NCBI GenBank assembly: GCA_030731745.1
Contig: JANQTJ010000002.1
Coordinates: 1 to 64,000 of the forward strand
DNA length: 64,000 nt
From: Flaviramulus sp.
Lineage (GTDB): Bacteria; Bacteroidota; Bacteroidia; Flavobacteriales; Flavobacteriaceae
Reading direction: 5' to 3'
Positions 1 through 8,918 of this stretch are shown here, piece by piece (position 1 is the first letter of the stretch; the number at the start of each line of letters is the position of its first letter). The position numbers were made by a program, and so were the translations under genes. Below the pieces are notes generated by a model that saw only the letters and a program-made list of their open reading frames with translations, had not been told where the DNA came from and did not search any database.

Positions 1-1200
1 TTTATTTTGATATGCTTTATAATGTTCTAATATAATTGTTTTTAATTGTTTGTAATCATCGTAATTAAAGTAGTTACCTGTGTTAGTTTCTTTAATAATT
101 TTCTCAACATCAGATCCTTTTGGTCCCAAAGCAATAATAGGTCTGTTAGAAATCATATATTCAAATAATTTACCTGGGATAATGCCTTTAGTTTCTTCTG
201 AATCTATCTCAATTAGCAATAATACTTGAGACTTTTTTTGAAACTTAATAGCTTCTTTATGTGAAATATATCCTATATTATCTATATAATTACTTAAACT
301 ATTATTATCAATAGATTTTAAAACATTTTCACTGATTGAGCCAATGAAATTTAATTGAAAATCTTTTGAAAAACTTTCATTTTCATTTACAAGTTCACTT
401 AAAACTTTCCATAAAACTTCAGGATTTCTTTTTGAAAGCAAAGACCCAATATGAGATAAAGTGAACTTTGAATCGATTTCGAAATCAACTGATGTCTCAA
501 TATCATATCCATTAGTAATTACTTCAATCGGGCTATTTGTAATGTTTCGAAATTCAATTTTAGTGTTTAAACTCGTAACAATAATTTGATCAGCAATATT
601 TAAAACAGACTTTTCTAGTGCTTTATGTTTGTTTCTCGAAGTTTGAGTTAATTTTAATTGCTTATGATATCCAATGGTTGTCCAAGGATCTCTAAAATCA
701 GCTAACCACTTCACTCCTAGTGATTCTTTAAGTTTTAATCCAATGAGATGTAAACTATGTGGCGGACCCGTAGTTATTATAGTATTAATATGCTCATTAA
801 CTATGTAATTTCCAAGAAATGCTATAGATGGATTAACCCAATTTTTACGTGCATCAGGAATGAAAAAATTTCCACGAATGTACAGCATCAATTTTTCAAT
901 AAAACTTTGCTTTTTCTGTTCTGAAATAATGCCTTTACTAATTGTTCTTGAAGCTTTCTTCGAGAATAACCGGGCTAATTTATAAGGCTCTTTTATAGGT
1001 TGTTTTAAGATGATAATTTTATTAGAAACCTCAGACATTAATGAATGGTCTAAAATTGGATAATTTGGATTTTCTGGAATATAAACTATAGGTTCCATAC
1101 CAAACTCTGGCAAATATTTTACAAACTTTAACCAACGTTGAACACCTGGACCACCTGCTGGTGGCCAATAATATGTTATGATGAGCACCTTTTTAGACAC
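1..1200 (-). CDS. Glycosyltransferase family 4-like protein (C-terminus cut by window edge)
   Basis: Probable nucleotide-sugar-dependent glycosyltransferase acting on an envelope polysaccharide or lipid at the inner membrane. The N-terminus reads MSKKVLIITYYWPPAGGPG, the glycine-rich start of GT-B fold enzymes that first act on a nucleotide sugar. The reading frame stays open for 400 codons to base 1, so the C-terminus is missing. The start is a GTG at 1198-1200 that overlaps the end of the upstream YfhO-like gene by 8 bases, since no in-frame ATG lies nearby. The C-terminal half contains a PGKIFEYM segment resembling the donor-binding region of GT4 enzymes. Third gene of the DUF4834-YfhO-glycosyltransferase unit. 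The sugar and acceptor cannot be told from sequence. Confidence 0.85.
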   Translation of the reverse strand, partial: MSKKVLIITYYWPPAGGPGVQRWLKFVKYLPEFGMEPIVYIPENPNYPILDHSLMSEVSNKIIILKQPIKEPYKLARLFSKKASRTISKGIISEQKKQSFIEKLMLYIRGNFFIPDARKNWVNPSIAFLGNYIVNEHINTIITTGPPHSLHLIGLKLKESLGVKWLADFRDPWTTIGYHKQLKLTQTSRNKHKALEKSVLNIADQIIVTSLNTKIEFRNITNSPIEVITNGYDIETSVDFEIDSKFTLSHIGSLLSKRNPEVLWKVLSELVNENESFSKDFQLNFIGSISENVLKSIDNNSLSNYIDNIGYISHKEAIKFQKKSQVLLLIEIDSEETKGIIPGKLFEYMISNRPIIALGPKGSDVEKIIKETNTGNYFNYDDYKQLKTIILEHYKAYQNK

Positions 1201-3664
1201 TTTTAGTCTTCTTAAACTCGTATAATAATCCAACAATTAAAAGTAAACCCAGTAAAACTGAAGTAGCCAACGAAATTTTACTTCCTGTTTTAACAACATC
1301 AGGCTCAAACTTAAACTCAATAATATGTTTTCCTGCTGGAACTTCCATTCCTCTTAAAATATAATCAACCTGTATCTGATTTGTTTCTTTGCCATTTATA
1401 AACGTTTTCCAACCTATTGGATAATAAATCTCTGAAAACACCACAAAACCATCATTTGAATTATCAGTTTCGTATCTTAAATAGTTTGGTTTAAATTCGA
1501 TAAGTTTGATAGTTGCTGATGAATCTACATTAAAATTAGTTTTATAATTTTTCATTTTAGATAACACAGAAACACTATAAATTGCCTTATTTTTATTATC
1601 CAAGGAGTCTAATGCTTTAATTTCTTCATCAGCAGTAGTTACTTTTTCCAATAAGTTAACAAACCAAGCATTACCATTTGCTTGTTCGTTTTCAAACTTA
1701 AATACACCACCATTTTCATCTTGTGCGATAATGTACTTGGTGTTTAACATGTTCAGCACGTTTATGTTATTCTGACGCACATAAAAATCAAAAACTTCAC
1801 TGTAACGTCTTAATTCAGCAGCATTGTAACCATTTAATGAGTTATGGAAGTAAGATGGTTTAGATGGTCCAGAAACTAGATCGAATACCCTAAAATGCGA
1901 AGTGTCTTTTAAAATTTCTTTATCAATTTCATTAGCCTGAAAAGGTTTACTCATTGCTATTCCGGAAACAAAATCATCATTATTTACATAGCGTCTATCA
2001 ACACCAACTAAATCAAAAAGAATAAGAACCCCAAATACAAAAACTAATAATGTTTCTTTTAATTTATCTTTTAAGAACATAAAAATAGTTCCAGCTGAAA
2101 GAAAAACTAAAATCAGTGTTCTGATAGTATCTTGAGTAAAAATGGATTTTCTATCTTGTTTTATTGCATCAATAAACTCTTGCCCATAATTCTGACGATA
2201 AAAACCATCATTAACACCAACAAAATCAATTCCAATAAAGTCAAACGAAGTTTTAAAGAGTAAGAACATTAAAGCTAAACCACCTGTAATTATCGTAGTA
2301 TATTTTAAAGCCTTTATCTTATCCTCTTTCTTTTCAAAATCGTTAAACAATCTAACTAACGCAAAAATGGCTAAAACGGGAATACACAATTCTAAAAGAA
2401 CCTGTATTGAAGTTACTGCTCGAAATTTATCATAAAGTGGCACGTGATCAATGAAGAAATTTGTTATTGGATTACTATCGGGCTTGGCATTAGTAACGAA
2501 AAACCAATTCTTACCCAAAGATAAAATCCAAGAAAAAAAAGTTCCACCAAGAAGCCACCATTTCAATCTACCTTTTACTAAAAACAAGCCCAATACAAAC
2601 AAAAACAATACAGTGGCACCAACATAAGCAGGCGCTTCAACAATAGGTTGTTCACCCCAATACATAGGTGCACGTTTTGCCTCTTGGGCTGCCTGTGTTG
2701 TGGTTGCTCCTAATTTTCTATAGGCTTCATAAGTAGCAGAATCTTTACCAATATCTTCACTATTTCCACCACCCATAAATCTTGGTATAAACAAGTTAAA
2801 TGTTTCAGAAATCCCGTAACTAAATTGAGTTATATAATCTCTATCTAAACCAGAAGTTACTGCTTTGGGTGAACCATCAGGGTTAATGGTGAGTTCGCTT
2901 TTACTTCGCTTACTCTCCTTTACATACTCTTTAGTGGCTAAAATGTTAGTAGCATTTAAACCTACAGATAGTATAACTGCTACAATCAATATTCCTAAAG
3001 ATTTAAAGTAATGTGGTAATATATTCTTTTTAAAAGCGTCAACTAAATAGGCTATACCTAAAATAATTACCAAAAACATCAAATAATAAGTCATTTGAAA
3101 ATGATTTGCCACCAACTCTAAGCCCATGGCTATTGTGGTTAATAAAAACCCACCAGTATATCTTTTTTGGAAGACAAGTAAAATACCACTTAAAACTAAG
3201 GGCATATAAGCAATAGCGTGCGCTTTACTATTGTGCCCTACACCTAATATGATAATTAAATATGTTGAAAAACCAAAGGTTATGGCACCAAGAGTAGCAA
3301 GCTTAAAATCTACTTTTAAAACTAGTAAAAGAATATAAAAACTAAGCAAGTAAAGAAATAAATAATCTGCTGGTCTTGGTAAAAATCTTAAAGTTAAATC
3401 AAGTTTTTTAATATAGTTGTTTGGATATTTTGCCCCTAATTGATACGTTGGCATACCCCCAAAAGCACTATTTGTCCAATAGGTTTCTTCTCCTGTCTTT
3501 TCTTTAAAATTTTTTTGTTGTTTACTCATACCAATAAACTGCACAATATCATTTTGATAAATTTCTTTACCCTTTAAAACAGGATTAAAATAAGCTAATG
3601 AAAGGATTATAAATCCTAATAATACTAATAAGTGAGGAAGTATTTTTTTTATGGAAAATTGCAT
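1193..3664 (-). CDS. YfhO family membrane protein
   Basis: Large polytopic inner-membrane protein of 823 residues matching the YfhO family in length and layout: one N-terminal membrane segment, a large loop with the motif SAFGGMPTYQLG, many further hydrophobic segments up to about residue 570, a periplasmic C-terminal domain (about 570-800) and a last membrane helix before a Lys-rich tail. In Firmicutes YfhO proteins have been linked to glycosylation of envelope polymers, and the glycosyltransferase that overlaps its 3' end by 8 bases fits that role, but this is inference. It lies 31 bases downstream of the DUF4834 gene and is probably transcribed with it. ATG start at 3662-3664. Confidence 0.85.
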   Translation of the reverse strand: MQFSIKKILPHLLVLLGFIILSLAYFNPVLKGKEIYQNDIVQFIGMSKQQKNFKEKTGEETYWTNSAFGGMPTYQLGAKYPNNYIKKLDLTLRFLPRPADYLFLYLLSFYILLLVLKVDFKLATLGAITFGFSTYLIIILGVGHNSKAHAIAYMPLVLSGILLVFQKRYTGGFLLTTIAMGLELVANHFQMTYYLMFLVIILGIAYLVDAFKKNILPHYFKSLGILIVAVILSVGLNATNILATKEYVKESKRSKSELTINPDGSPKAVTSGLDRDYITQFSYGISETFNLFIPRFMGGGNSEDIGKDSATYEAYRKLGATTTQAAQEAKRAPMYWGEQPIVEAPAYVGATVLFLFVLGLFLVKGRLKWWLLGGTFFSWILSLGKNWFFVTNAKPDSNPITNFFIDHVPLYDKFRAVTSIQVLLELCIPVLAIFALVRLFNDFEKKEDKIKALKYTTIITGGLALMFLLFKTSFDFIGIDFVGVNDGFYRQNYGQEFIDAIKQDRKSIFTQDTIRTLILVFLSAGTIFMFLKDKLKETLLVFVFGVLILFDLVGVDRRYVNNDDFVSGIAMSKPFQANEIDKEILKDTSHFRVFDLVSGPSKPSYFHNSLNGYNAAELRRYSEVFDFYVRQNNINVLNMLNTKYIIAQDENGGVFKFENEQANGNAWFVNLLEKVTTADEEIKALDSLDNKNKAIYSVSVLSKMKNYKTNFNVDSSATIKLIEFKPNYLRYETDNSNDGFVVFSEIYYPIGWKTFINGKETNQIQVDYILRGMEVPAGKHIIEFKFEPDVVKTGSKISLATSVLLGLLLIVGLLYEFKKTKSV

Positions 3665-3695
3665 GAAATATTTTTAAGAAAAATGATTTTGAAAA

Positions 3696-3959
3696 TTAAT
3701 CAATTTCTTCGTAATCTACATACTCACCAACATCTTTATTTGAAGTTTTGGTTTTAGGCATCTTATCGATTGTTACTTCACCTTCTTTTTTAGATTTTGC
3801 TTCTTGCTGTTCTTTTTGAAACTGTCCGAATTGACCTCCAAAGCGTTCTTCAGCTTTTTTGGCAACAAATTTGATTAAATAAGGTGAAAATAATCTAGAA
3901 AGTACCCTTAAAATATAATAAAATAAAACAATAAAAAATATGGTTCTTAATAAACCCAT
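3696..3959 (-). CDS. DUF4834 family small membrane protein
   Basis: An 87-residue protein with one N-terminal hydrophobic helix (about residues 5-25) followed by a basic then acidic, Lys/Glu-rich tail ending in VDYEEID. Size and layout match DUF4834, a Bacteroidota family of unknown function. It is the first gene of a minus-strand unit with the YfhO-like protein and a glycosyltransferase. A promoter matching the Bacteroidota consensus lies 36-63 bases upstream of its ATG. No enzymatic motif is visible. Confidence 0.75.
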   Translation of the reverse strand: MGLLRTIFFIVLFYYILRVLSRLFSPYLIKFVAKKAEERFGGQFGQFQKEQQEAKSKKEGEVTIDKMPKTKTSNKDVGEYVDYEEID

Positions 3960-3994
3960 TATTAAAATATTTAATTTTAATTAAAAAAAAAATA

Positions 3995-4022
3995 CAAATC
4001 TAATTATTTAAAAAACCTTCAA
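3995..4022 (-). promoter_or_regulatory. Promoter for the DUF4834-YfhO-glycosyltransferase unit
   Basis: On the minus strand TTG (4022-4020), a 17-base spacer, then TAGATTTG (4002-3995) matches the flavobacterial consensus TTG-N17..19-TAnnTTTG exactly. The start codon of the first gene lies 36 bases downstream of the -7 element, a normal leader length. No other element this good is near. Seen in sequence; activity is inferred. Confidence 0.7.
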
Positions 4023-4048
4023 AAATGATAAAAAAATTATAAAATATC

Positions 4049-4056
4049 TATATTTG
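4049..4056 (+). promoter_or_regulatory. Candidate -7 element upstream of the MetA-like gene
   Basis: TATATTTG matches TAnnTTTG and sits 47 bases before the ATG at 4104, but no TTG lies at the expected spacing upstream, so only half of the promoter is supported. Confidence 0.35.
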
Positions 4057-4103
4057 AAAAGCATTTTGTGAAAATCAAAAAGTGACACTAAAATTTATAA
4101 ATT

Positions 4104-5114
4104 ATGAACCCATATAAATCTATCTTATTTTTATTATTTGTTTTTTTAACTCAAACTGGTTTTAGTCAATATACAGATGTTATAAATTCTAATCGTCCAG
4201 GGGTTTCTAGAAGTGCTTTTTCTGTTGGCACTAATGTGGTACAATTTGAAGTTGGCCCATATTTAGTAAACGAAAAAAGGATACCTGTTCCTGCTACCGA
4301 GGTTTCTGGTTTTGGAGTTGATTTTGCAGCTCGTTATGGCTTTTTATTCGAGGAATTAGAATTAAATGTTGAAGGAACTTTCCAAAGAGATACAAAAACT
4401 TTAACATCCTCTTTTTCAACGGAAGATATCCGTGCTAATTTTAAGTTTTTAGCCATTGGTGCTAAGTATCTAATATTTGATCCTCACAAAAATTTAGAAG
4501 AAGAAAAACCTAATCTATACAGTTGGAAAGCTAATCAACGTTTTAACTGGAAATCATTAATACCAGCTGTTGCTGTATATTTAGGTGCTAATTTTGATAC
4601 AGAAGCTAATCCGTACACAGCTCCTGGAGTTGAAGGTTTTAGCCCTAAAATCATGATAGCAGCACAAAATAATTTCTCTGGTGGTTGGGTTTTTGTAGTT
4701 AACCTAATTAAAGATAGAATTGGAACCAATCAATCAGATTTTCAATATATTTTAACTCTAACACATGCATTCAATCCAAAATGGGTGATTTTTGGTGAGA
4801 CACAAGGTATTCAAAGTGATTTTTATGCCGATAATCTTTTTAGATTTGGAGGGGCCTATTTATGGGGGAAAGACTTTCAATTAGATACTGCACTAACTTT
4901 TAATACTAAAGACACGCCGTCTGTTTTAAATCTAACGCTTGGTGCATCTTACAGACTTGATTTTCACAAAGACAAAGAATTAGACAATGGTAACTCTGTG
5001 GAAGATGAAGTTCAAAGAAGACAAAATAGAAAAGGAAAGAAGAAAAAAGACAATAAATATGCTGATAAGAACGCAAAGAAAAGAAATAAGAAAGTTATAG
5101 ATTTTGATAATTAA
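4104..5114 (+). CDS. Outer-membrane transporter-like protein (phenol MetA-pathway family)
   Basis: A 336-residue protein with an N-terminal signal peptide (hydrophobic to about residue 18, ending TGFSQ). It then has alternating short strands with the opening motif INSNRPGVSRSAFSVGTNVVQ, typical of the putative MetA phenol-degradation outer-membrane family (PF13557-like beta-barrels of Bacteroidota). Despite the family name, no phenol catabolic genes are nearby, and the substrate is unknown. The last 45 or so residues are an unusual Lys/Asn/Arg-rich, probably disordered tail that ends KKRNKKVIDFDN. Because this tail follows the barrel it may face the periplasm. Next gene 23 bases downstream, probably co-transcribed. 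Confidence 0.7.
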   Translation: MNPYKSILFLLFVFLTQTGFSQYTDVINSNRPGVSRSAFSVGTNVVQFEVGPYLVNEKRIPVPATEVSGFGVDFAARYGFLFEELELNVEGTFQRDTKTLTSSFSTEDIRANFKFLAIGAKYLIFDPHKNLEEEKPNLYSWKANQRFNWKSLIPAVAVYLGANFDTEANPYTAPGVEGFSPKIMIAAQNNFSGGWVFVVNLIKDRIGTNQSDFQYILTLTHAFNPKWVIFGETQGIQSDFYADNLFRFGGAYLWGKDFQLDTALTFNTKDTPSVLNLTLGASYRLDFHKDKELDNGNSVEDEVQRRQNRKGKKKKDNKYADKNAKKRNKKVIDFDN

Positions 5115-5137
5115 GCATTGATCTTTTAATATTTAAT

Positions 5138-6259
5138 ATGATTACACTAAAAGAAGTCACTACAAAAAAGGATTTAAAAGCATTTGTTAAATTTCCTTTT
5201 AAATTATATAAAAATTCTAAATATTGGGTTCCACCAATTATAAGTCAAGAAATTAAAACCTTCAATAAAAAAGAAAATCCAGTTTTTAATGATGCCGAGG
5301 CGAGGTTGTTTTTAGCTTATAAAAACAATGAAATTGTAGGCAGAATAGCTACTATTATTAATTGGCTGGAAGTTAAAGAACAAAACCAAAAGAAAATGCG
5401 TTTTGGTTGGTTTGATTTTATTGATGATTTAGAAGTTTCCCAAACACTTTTAAATAAAGTAGAAAGCATTGGAAAAGCCAATAATTTAGATTATACCGAG
5501 GGACCTGTCGGATTTTCGAATTTAGATAAAGTTGGTGTTATGACTGAGGGTTTTGAATCTATAGCTCCTATGGTAACTTGGTATAACCACTCATACTATG
5601 TTAAACATTATGAAGCAGCTGATTTTGTAATTGAAAAATCATATTCGGAAAGTAAGTTTCCTTTTAAAAATGTAAAACCAGAATTTTTTTATAAAGCGCA
5701 AGAACTAATAAAAAAACGCTATCAACTTACTGCATTAAAACTTACAAAAACTAAGGAAGTGATGCCTTATGTTGATAAAATGTTTGATTTATTTAATGAA
5801 AGTTATGCGTCATTATCGTCTTTCGTTGCTATAAATGATATTCAAAAACAATATTTTAAAAAAAAATTTATCAGTTTTGTAAATCCTGAGTATATCAAAT
5901 TTGTAGTTGATAAAAATGATAAAATGGTAGGTTTTGCCATTGTTATGCCTGCTTTCGCAAAAGCTTTACAAAAAGCAAATGGAAAATTATTTCCCTTTGG
6001 CTTTAGACATATTTTGAATGCAAAAAAGAACAGTAAAGATGTTATTTTTTACTTAATAGGGATTCATCCAGATTATCAAAATAAGGGCGTACACGCGGTA
6101 ATTTTCAATGAATATTACGAAACATTTACAGAAAAAGGTATAGAAACTTGTTTTAGAACACCTGAGTTAGAAGATAATTATGCCATACACCAAATATGGA
6201 AACATTTTGATCCTGAAGTTTACAAACGAAGAAAAACTTTTAGAAAAGATATATCATAA
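5138..6259 (+). CDS. GNAT-like N-acetyltransferase family protein
   Basis: A cytoplasmic 373-residue protein beginning MITLKEVTTKKDLKAFVKFP. This N-terminus marks a conserved Bacteroidota group annotated as N-acetyltransferase or hypothetical. It appears to hold two GNAT-like halves. The C-terminal half has the acetyl-CoA-binding-like segment IGIHPDYQNKGVHAVIF at about residues 307-323, compatible with the Q/RxxGxG/A motif, though the last positions deviate. Substrate unknown. The gene follows the MetA-like gene by 23 bases. Its last codons form one arm of the long terminator palindrome at 6250-6302. Confidence 0.7.
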   Translation: MITLKEVTTKKDLKAFVKFPFKLYKNSKYWVPPIISQEIKTFNKKENPVFNDAEARLFLAYKNNEIVGRIATIINWLEVKEQNQKKMRFGWFDFIDDLEVSQTLLNKVESIGKANNLDYTEGPVGFSNLDKVGVMTEGFESIAPMVTWYNHSYYVKHYEAADFVIEKSYSESKFPFKNVKPEFFYKAQELIKKRYQLTALKLTKTKEVMPYVDKMFDLFNESYASLSSFVAINDIQKQYFKKKFISFVNPEYIKFVVDKNDKMVGFAIVMPAFAKALQKANGKLFPFGFRHILNAKKNSKDVIFYLIGIHPDYQNKGVHAVIFNEYYETFTEKGIETCFRTPELEDNYAIHQIWKHFDPEVYKRRKTFRKDIS

Positions 6260-6302
6260 AAAAACTCCAATTCAAATTGAATTGGAGTTTTTTTATGATA
6301 TA
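6250..6302. terminator. Bidirectional terminator, 26-base perfect arms
   Basis: Arms 6250-6275 and 6277-6302 are perfectly complementary around a single central A. The core is ACTCCAATTCAA with flanking A6/T6 runs, so the hairpin has a U-tract on either strand. It sits between convergent genes ending at 6259 and 6312 and includes the last three codons and stop of the plus-strand gene. Confidence 0.9.
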
Positions 6303-6311
6303 AAATAATTT

Positions 6312-7571
6312 CTATTCACCCATTGCTGCCATAACAGCTGCAGATAAACGCTTATAAGTTCCATTGTCTAAACGCTCTCTAATTGCATCAAAAGCATCTA
6401 GAGTTTCTTCAACATCTTGTAAAGTGTGTGTAGCTGTAGGAATCATTCTTAATAATATTAAACCTTTAGGGATTACTGGATATACAACTATAGAACAAAA
6501 AATACCATAGTTTTCTCGTAAATCTCTAACTAAAGCCATAGCCTCTGGAATACTACCTTTTAAATATACTGGTGTTACACAACTTTGAGTTGTACCTATA
6601 TCAAAGCCTCTAGCTTTTAATCCAGATTGTAAAGCATCAACTATTTTCCAAAGATTTTGTTTTAATTCTGGCATTGTTTTAAGCATTTCTAAACGCTTTA
6701 ATGCTCCAACAGTTAATGTCATTTGCAATGATTTTGCAAACATTTGTGAACGTAAGTTATATTTTAAATAATCTATAATCTCCTGGTCGGCAGCAATAAA
6801 TGCACCAGTACTAGCCATGGATTTTGCAAATGTTGCAAAGTAAACATCTATATCATCTTGCACACCTTGCTCTTCTCCTGCTCCTGCTCCAGTTGCACCA
6901 AGAGTTCCAAAACCGTGTGCATCATCAACTAAAAATCTGAAATTAAATTTTTTCTTTAAGGCAACAATTTCTTTTAATCTACCTTGCTCGCCACGCATAC
7001 CAAAAACACCTTCAGAAATCACTAAAATCCCTCCACCTGTTTGCTCTGCCATTTTAGTAGCTCTTTCAAGATTTTTTTCTAGACTTTCAACATCGTTGTG
7101 TTTGTATGTAAAACGTTTACCCATATGCAAACGAACACCATCGATAATACATGCATGAGCATCAACATCATACACTATAATATCATCTTTACTTACTAAA
7201 GCATCAATAGTGGATAAAATACCTTGATATCCAAAATTTAGAAGATACGCGGCTTCTTTTTTAACAAAAGCTGCTAATTCATTTTGAAGTTTTTCATGCA
7301 AATCTGTATGACCAGACATCATTCTAGCTCCCATCGGATAAGCTGATCCATATTGAGCTGCTGCTGCAGCATCTACTTTTCGTACCTCTGGATGATTTGC
7401 TAATCCTAAATAATCATTTATACTCCAAGTAATTACTTCTTTTCCTTGAAATTTCATTCTGTTTGAAATTTCTCCTTCTAACTTAGGAAACACAAAGTAG
7501 CCTTCTGCTTGAGAAGCCCATTTACCTAATGGCCCTTTGTCTTTATAAATTTTTTCAAATAAATCTTTCAT
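6312..7571 (-). CDS. Alpha-oxoamine synthase, probable cysteate fatty-acyltransferase (sulfonolipid/capnine synthesis)
   Basis: A fold-type I PLP enzyme of 419 residues in the alpha-oxoamine synthase family (relatives: serine palmitoyltransferase, KBL, BioF). PLP-site features are visible: NDYLGLANHP near residue 52, the Asp motif VDDAHGFGTLGATG near 216, and the Lys region FATFAKSMASTGAF near 246. Family members of this form and length in Flavobacterium and Capnocytophaga condense L-cysteate with a fatty-acyl thioester to give 3-dehydrocapnine, the sulfonolipid precursor needed for gliding in some species. A classical serine palmitoyltransferase is the alternative. The neighbour at 7804-8844, a cysteine-synthase relative, fits cysteate supply and favours the sulfonolipid assignment. 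A terminator and a candidate promoter in the 232-base gap suggest separate transcription. Confidence 0.75.
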   Translation of the reverse strand: MKDLFEKIYKDKGPLGKWASQAEGYFVFPKLEGEISNRMKFQGKEVITWSINDYLGLANHPEVRKVDAAAAAQYGSAYPMGARMMSGHTDLHEKLQNELAAFVKKEAAYLLNFGYQGILSTIDALVSKDDIIVYDVDAHACIIDGVRLHMGKRFTYKHNDVESLEKNLERATKMAEQTGGGILVISEGVFGMRGEQGRLKEIVALKKKFNFRFLVDDAHGFGTLGATGAGAGEEQGVQDDIDVYFATFAKSMASTGAFIAADQEIIDYLKYNLRSQMFAKSLQMTLTVGALKRLEMLKTMPELKQNLWKIVDALQSGLKARGFDIGTTQSCVTPVYLKGSIPEAMALVRDLRENYGIFCSIVVYPVIPKGLILLRMIPTATHTLQDVEETLDAFDAIRERLDNGTYKRLSAAVMAAMGE

Positions 7572-7683
7572 TTATTGTAAACTTATGCTATTAAATTAAG
7601 TTGTAACTAAATGGTGCTTTAATAGGAAATGAAAACATTAAAATGTTATAATTTTAGTAAAGCTTAGTATTAGTTAGTTGCTG

Positions 7684-7691
7684 CAAAATTA
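7684..7691 (-). promoter_or_regulatory. Candidate -7 element for the acyltransferase gene
   Basis: On the minus strand TAATTTTG matches TAnnTTTG, 113 bases upstream of the ATG at 7571 and downstream of the terminator at 7751-7781. A TTC, not TTG, lies 16 bases further upstream, so support is partial. Confidence 0.3.
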
Positions 7692-7750
7692 AATATTTAA
7701 ATGATTTGAACATAATTTTTATTGCTCAATTATTAATAAAATAAAAAAGA

Positions 7751-7781
7751 AATGGTGATTTACTAAAAGCAAATCACCATT
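7751..7781 (-). terminator. Terminator of the cysteine-synthase-family gene
   Basis: Arms AATGGTGATTT (7751-7761) and AAATCACCATT (7771-7781) are perfectly complementary with a 9-base loop. On the minus strand they are followed by TCTTTTTTAT. It lies 23 bases beyond the stop of the gene at 7804-8844. Confidence 0.8.
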
Positions 7782-7803
7782 TTGTCTATAATTAATACTT
7801 ATC

Positions 7804-8844
7804 TTATTTAATATATTGAATATTTTGAGCAGCAGCTTCATTTTTACTATCAAAAAAGCCTTGTTCATTCATCCATTTGTCACTAAAAACTTTACTCATA
7901 TATCGTGAACCATGATCAGGAAATATAACTACAATGTTGTCATTTTCATTAAACTCACCCAGTTCCCCTAGTTGTTTTATAGCTTGCATAGCAGCTCCAG
8001 AAGTATAACCAACAAACATCCCTTCGGTTTTCGCAATATATCTTGCCATGTGTGCACTCTCCTCATCGGTAACTTTTACAAATTTATCAATCACATCAAA
8101 ATCAGTAGCAGAAGGGATTAAATTTTTACCTAAACCTTCTATTCTGTATGGATAAATTTCTTTTTCATCAAACTCTCTAGTTTCATGATATTTTTTTATT
8201 ACAGATCCAAAAGCATCAACTCCAATAACTTTAATCTTTGGATTCTGTTCTTTTAGATATTTAGCAGTTCCAGAAATGGTTCCTCCTGTACCACTACAAG
8301 CTACTAAATGAGTTATTTTACCTTCAGTCTGTTTCCAAATTTCAGGACCTGTTGATTTGTAATGTGCATCGATATTTAATTCATTAAAATATTGATTTAT
8401 ATATACCGAACCTTTCATTTCTTCGTGTAATCTCTTAGCAACTTGATAATAAGACCTTGGATCATCTGCACTTACATGAGCAGGACAAACATATACCTTA
8501 GCACCCATTGTCTTTAGCATATCTATTTTATCTGCAGAGGATTTAGAACTTACAGCCAAAACACAATCATAACCCTTAATTATACTTACCATAGCAATAC
8601 TAAAACCTGTATTACCAGAAGTAGTTTCTATAATAGTATCGCCTGGAGTAAGAATACCTTTCTTTTCAGCTTGTTCTATAATATAAAGTGCTATTCTGTC
8701 TTTTGATGAGTGACCTGGGTTAAAAGATTCAACTTTTGCAAAAAAGTTACCTTTAAACTTGGAAGCTATTTTATTAAGTTTAATAAGTGGAGTATTACCT
8801 ACTAAATCTAATACATTATCAAAAACTTGATTTCTGTGTTTCAT
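7804..8844 (-). CDS. Cysteine synthase family PLP enzyme, probable cysteate synthase
   Basis: A fold-type II PLP enzyme of 346 residues. Family landmarks are the opening [13 protein letters not shown], the Schiff-base Lys region [16 protein letters not shown] (Lys near 49), [12 protein letters not shown] (substrate loop), the phosphate-binding [15 protein letters not shown] and C-terminal [10 protein letters not shown]. Plain O-acetylserine sulfhydrylases have NPxxSxKDR with a following hydrophobic helix, and this protein keeps that frame but differs in detail (for example the [13 protein letters not shown] end). Related Bacteroidota enzymes make L-cysteate from O-phosphoserine and sulfite for capnine synthesis. 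The adjacent oxoamine synthase gene supports this role, but ordinary cysteine or cystathionine synthase activity cannot be excluded. No other cysteine genes are nearby. Confidence 0.7.
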   Translation of the reverse strand: MKHRNQVFDNVLDLVGNTPLIKLNKIASKFKGNFFAKVESFNPGHSSKDRIALYIIEQAEKKGILTPGDTIIETTSGNTGFSIAMVSIIKGYDCVLAVSSKSSADKIDMLKTMGAKVYVCPAHVSADDPRSYYQVAKRLHEEMKGSVYINQYFNELNIDAHYKSTGPEIWKQTEGKITHLVACSGTGGTISGTAKYLKEQNPKIKVIGVDAFGSVIKKYHETREFDEKEIYPYRIEGLGKNLIPSATDFDVIDKFVKVTDEESAHMARYIAKTEGMFVGYTSGAAMQAIKQLGELGEFNENDNIVVIFPDHGSRYMSKVFSDKWMNEQGFFDSKNEAAAQNIQYIK

Positions 8845-8895
8845 AAACGCTTTTTACAAACTGCCTTTTAAGAAATAAAACAGTTCAAAACCTGA

Positions 8896-8903
8896 CAAAA
8901 ATA
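8896..8903 (-). promoter_or_regulatory. Candidate -7 element for the cysteine-synthase-family gene
   Basis: On the minus strand TATTTTTG matches TAnnTTTG, 52 bases upstream of the ATG at 8844. The -33 region has TTA at a 16-base spacing, so the upstream half is imperfect. No gene lies between it and the start codon. Confidence 0.4.
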
Positions 8904-8918
8904 AAACTTTTTTTTTTA

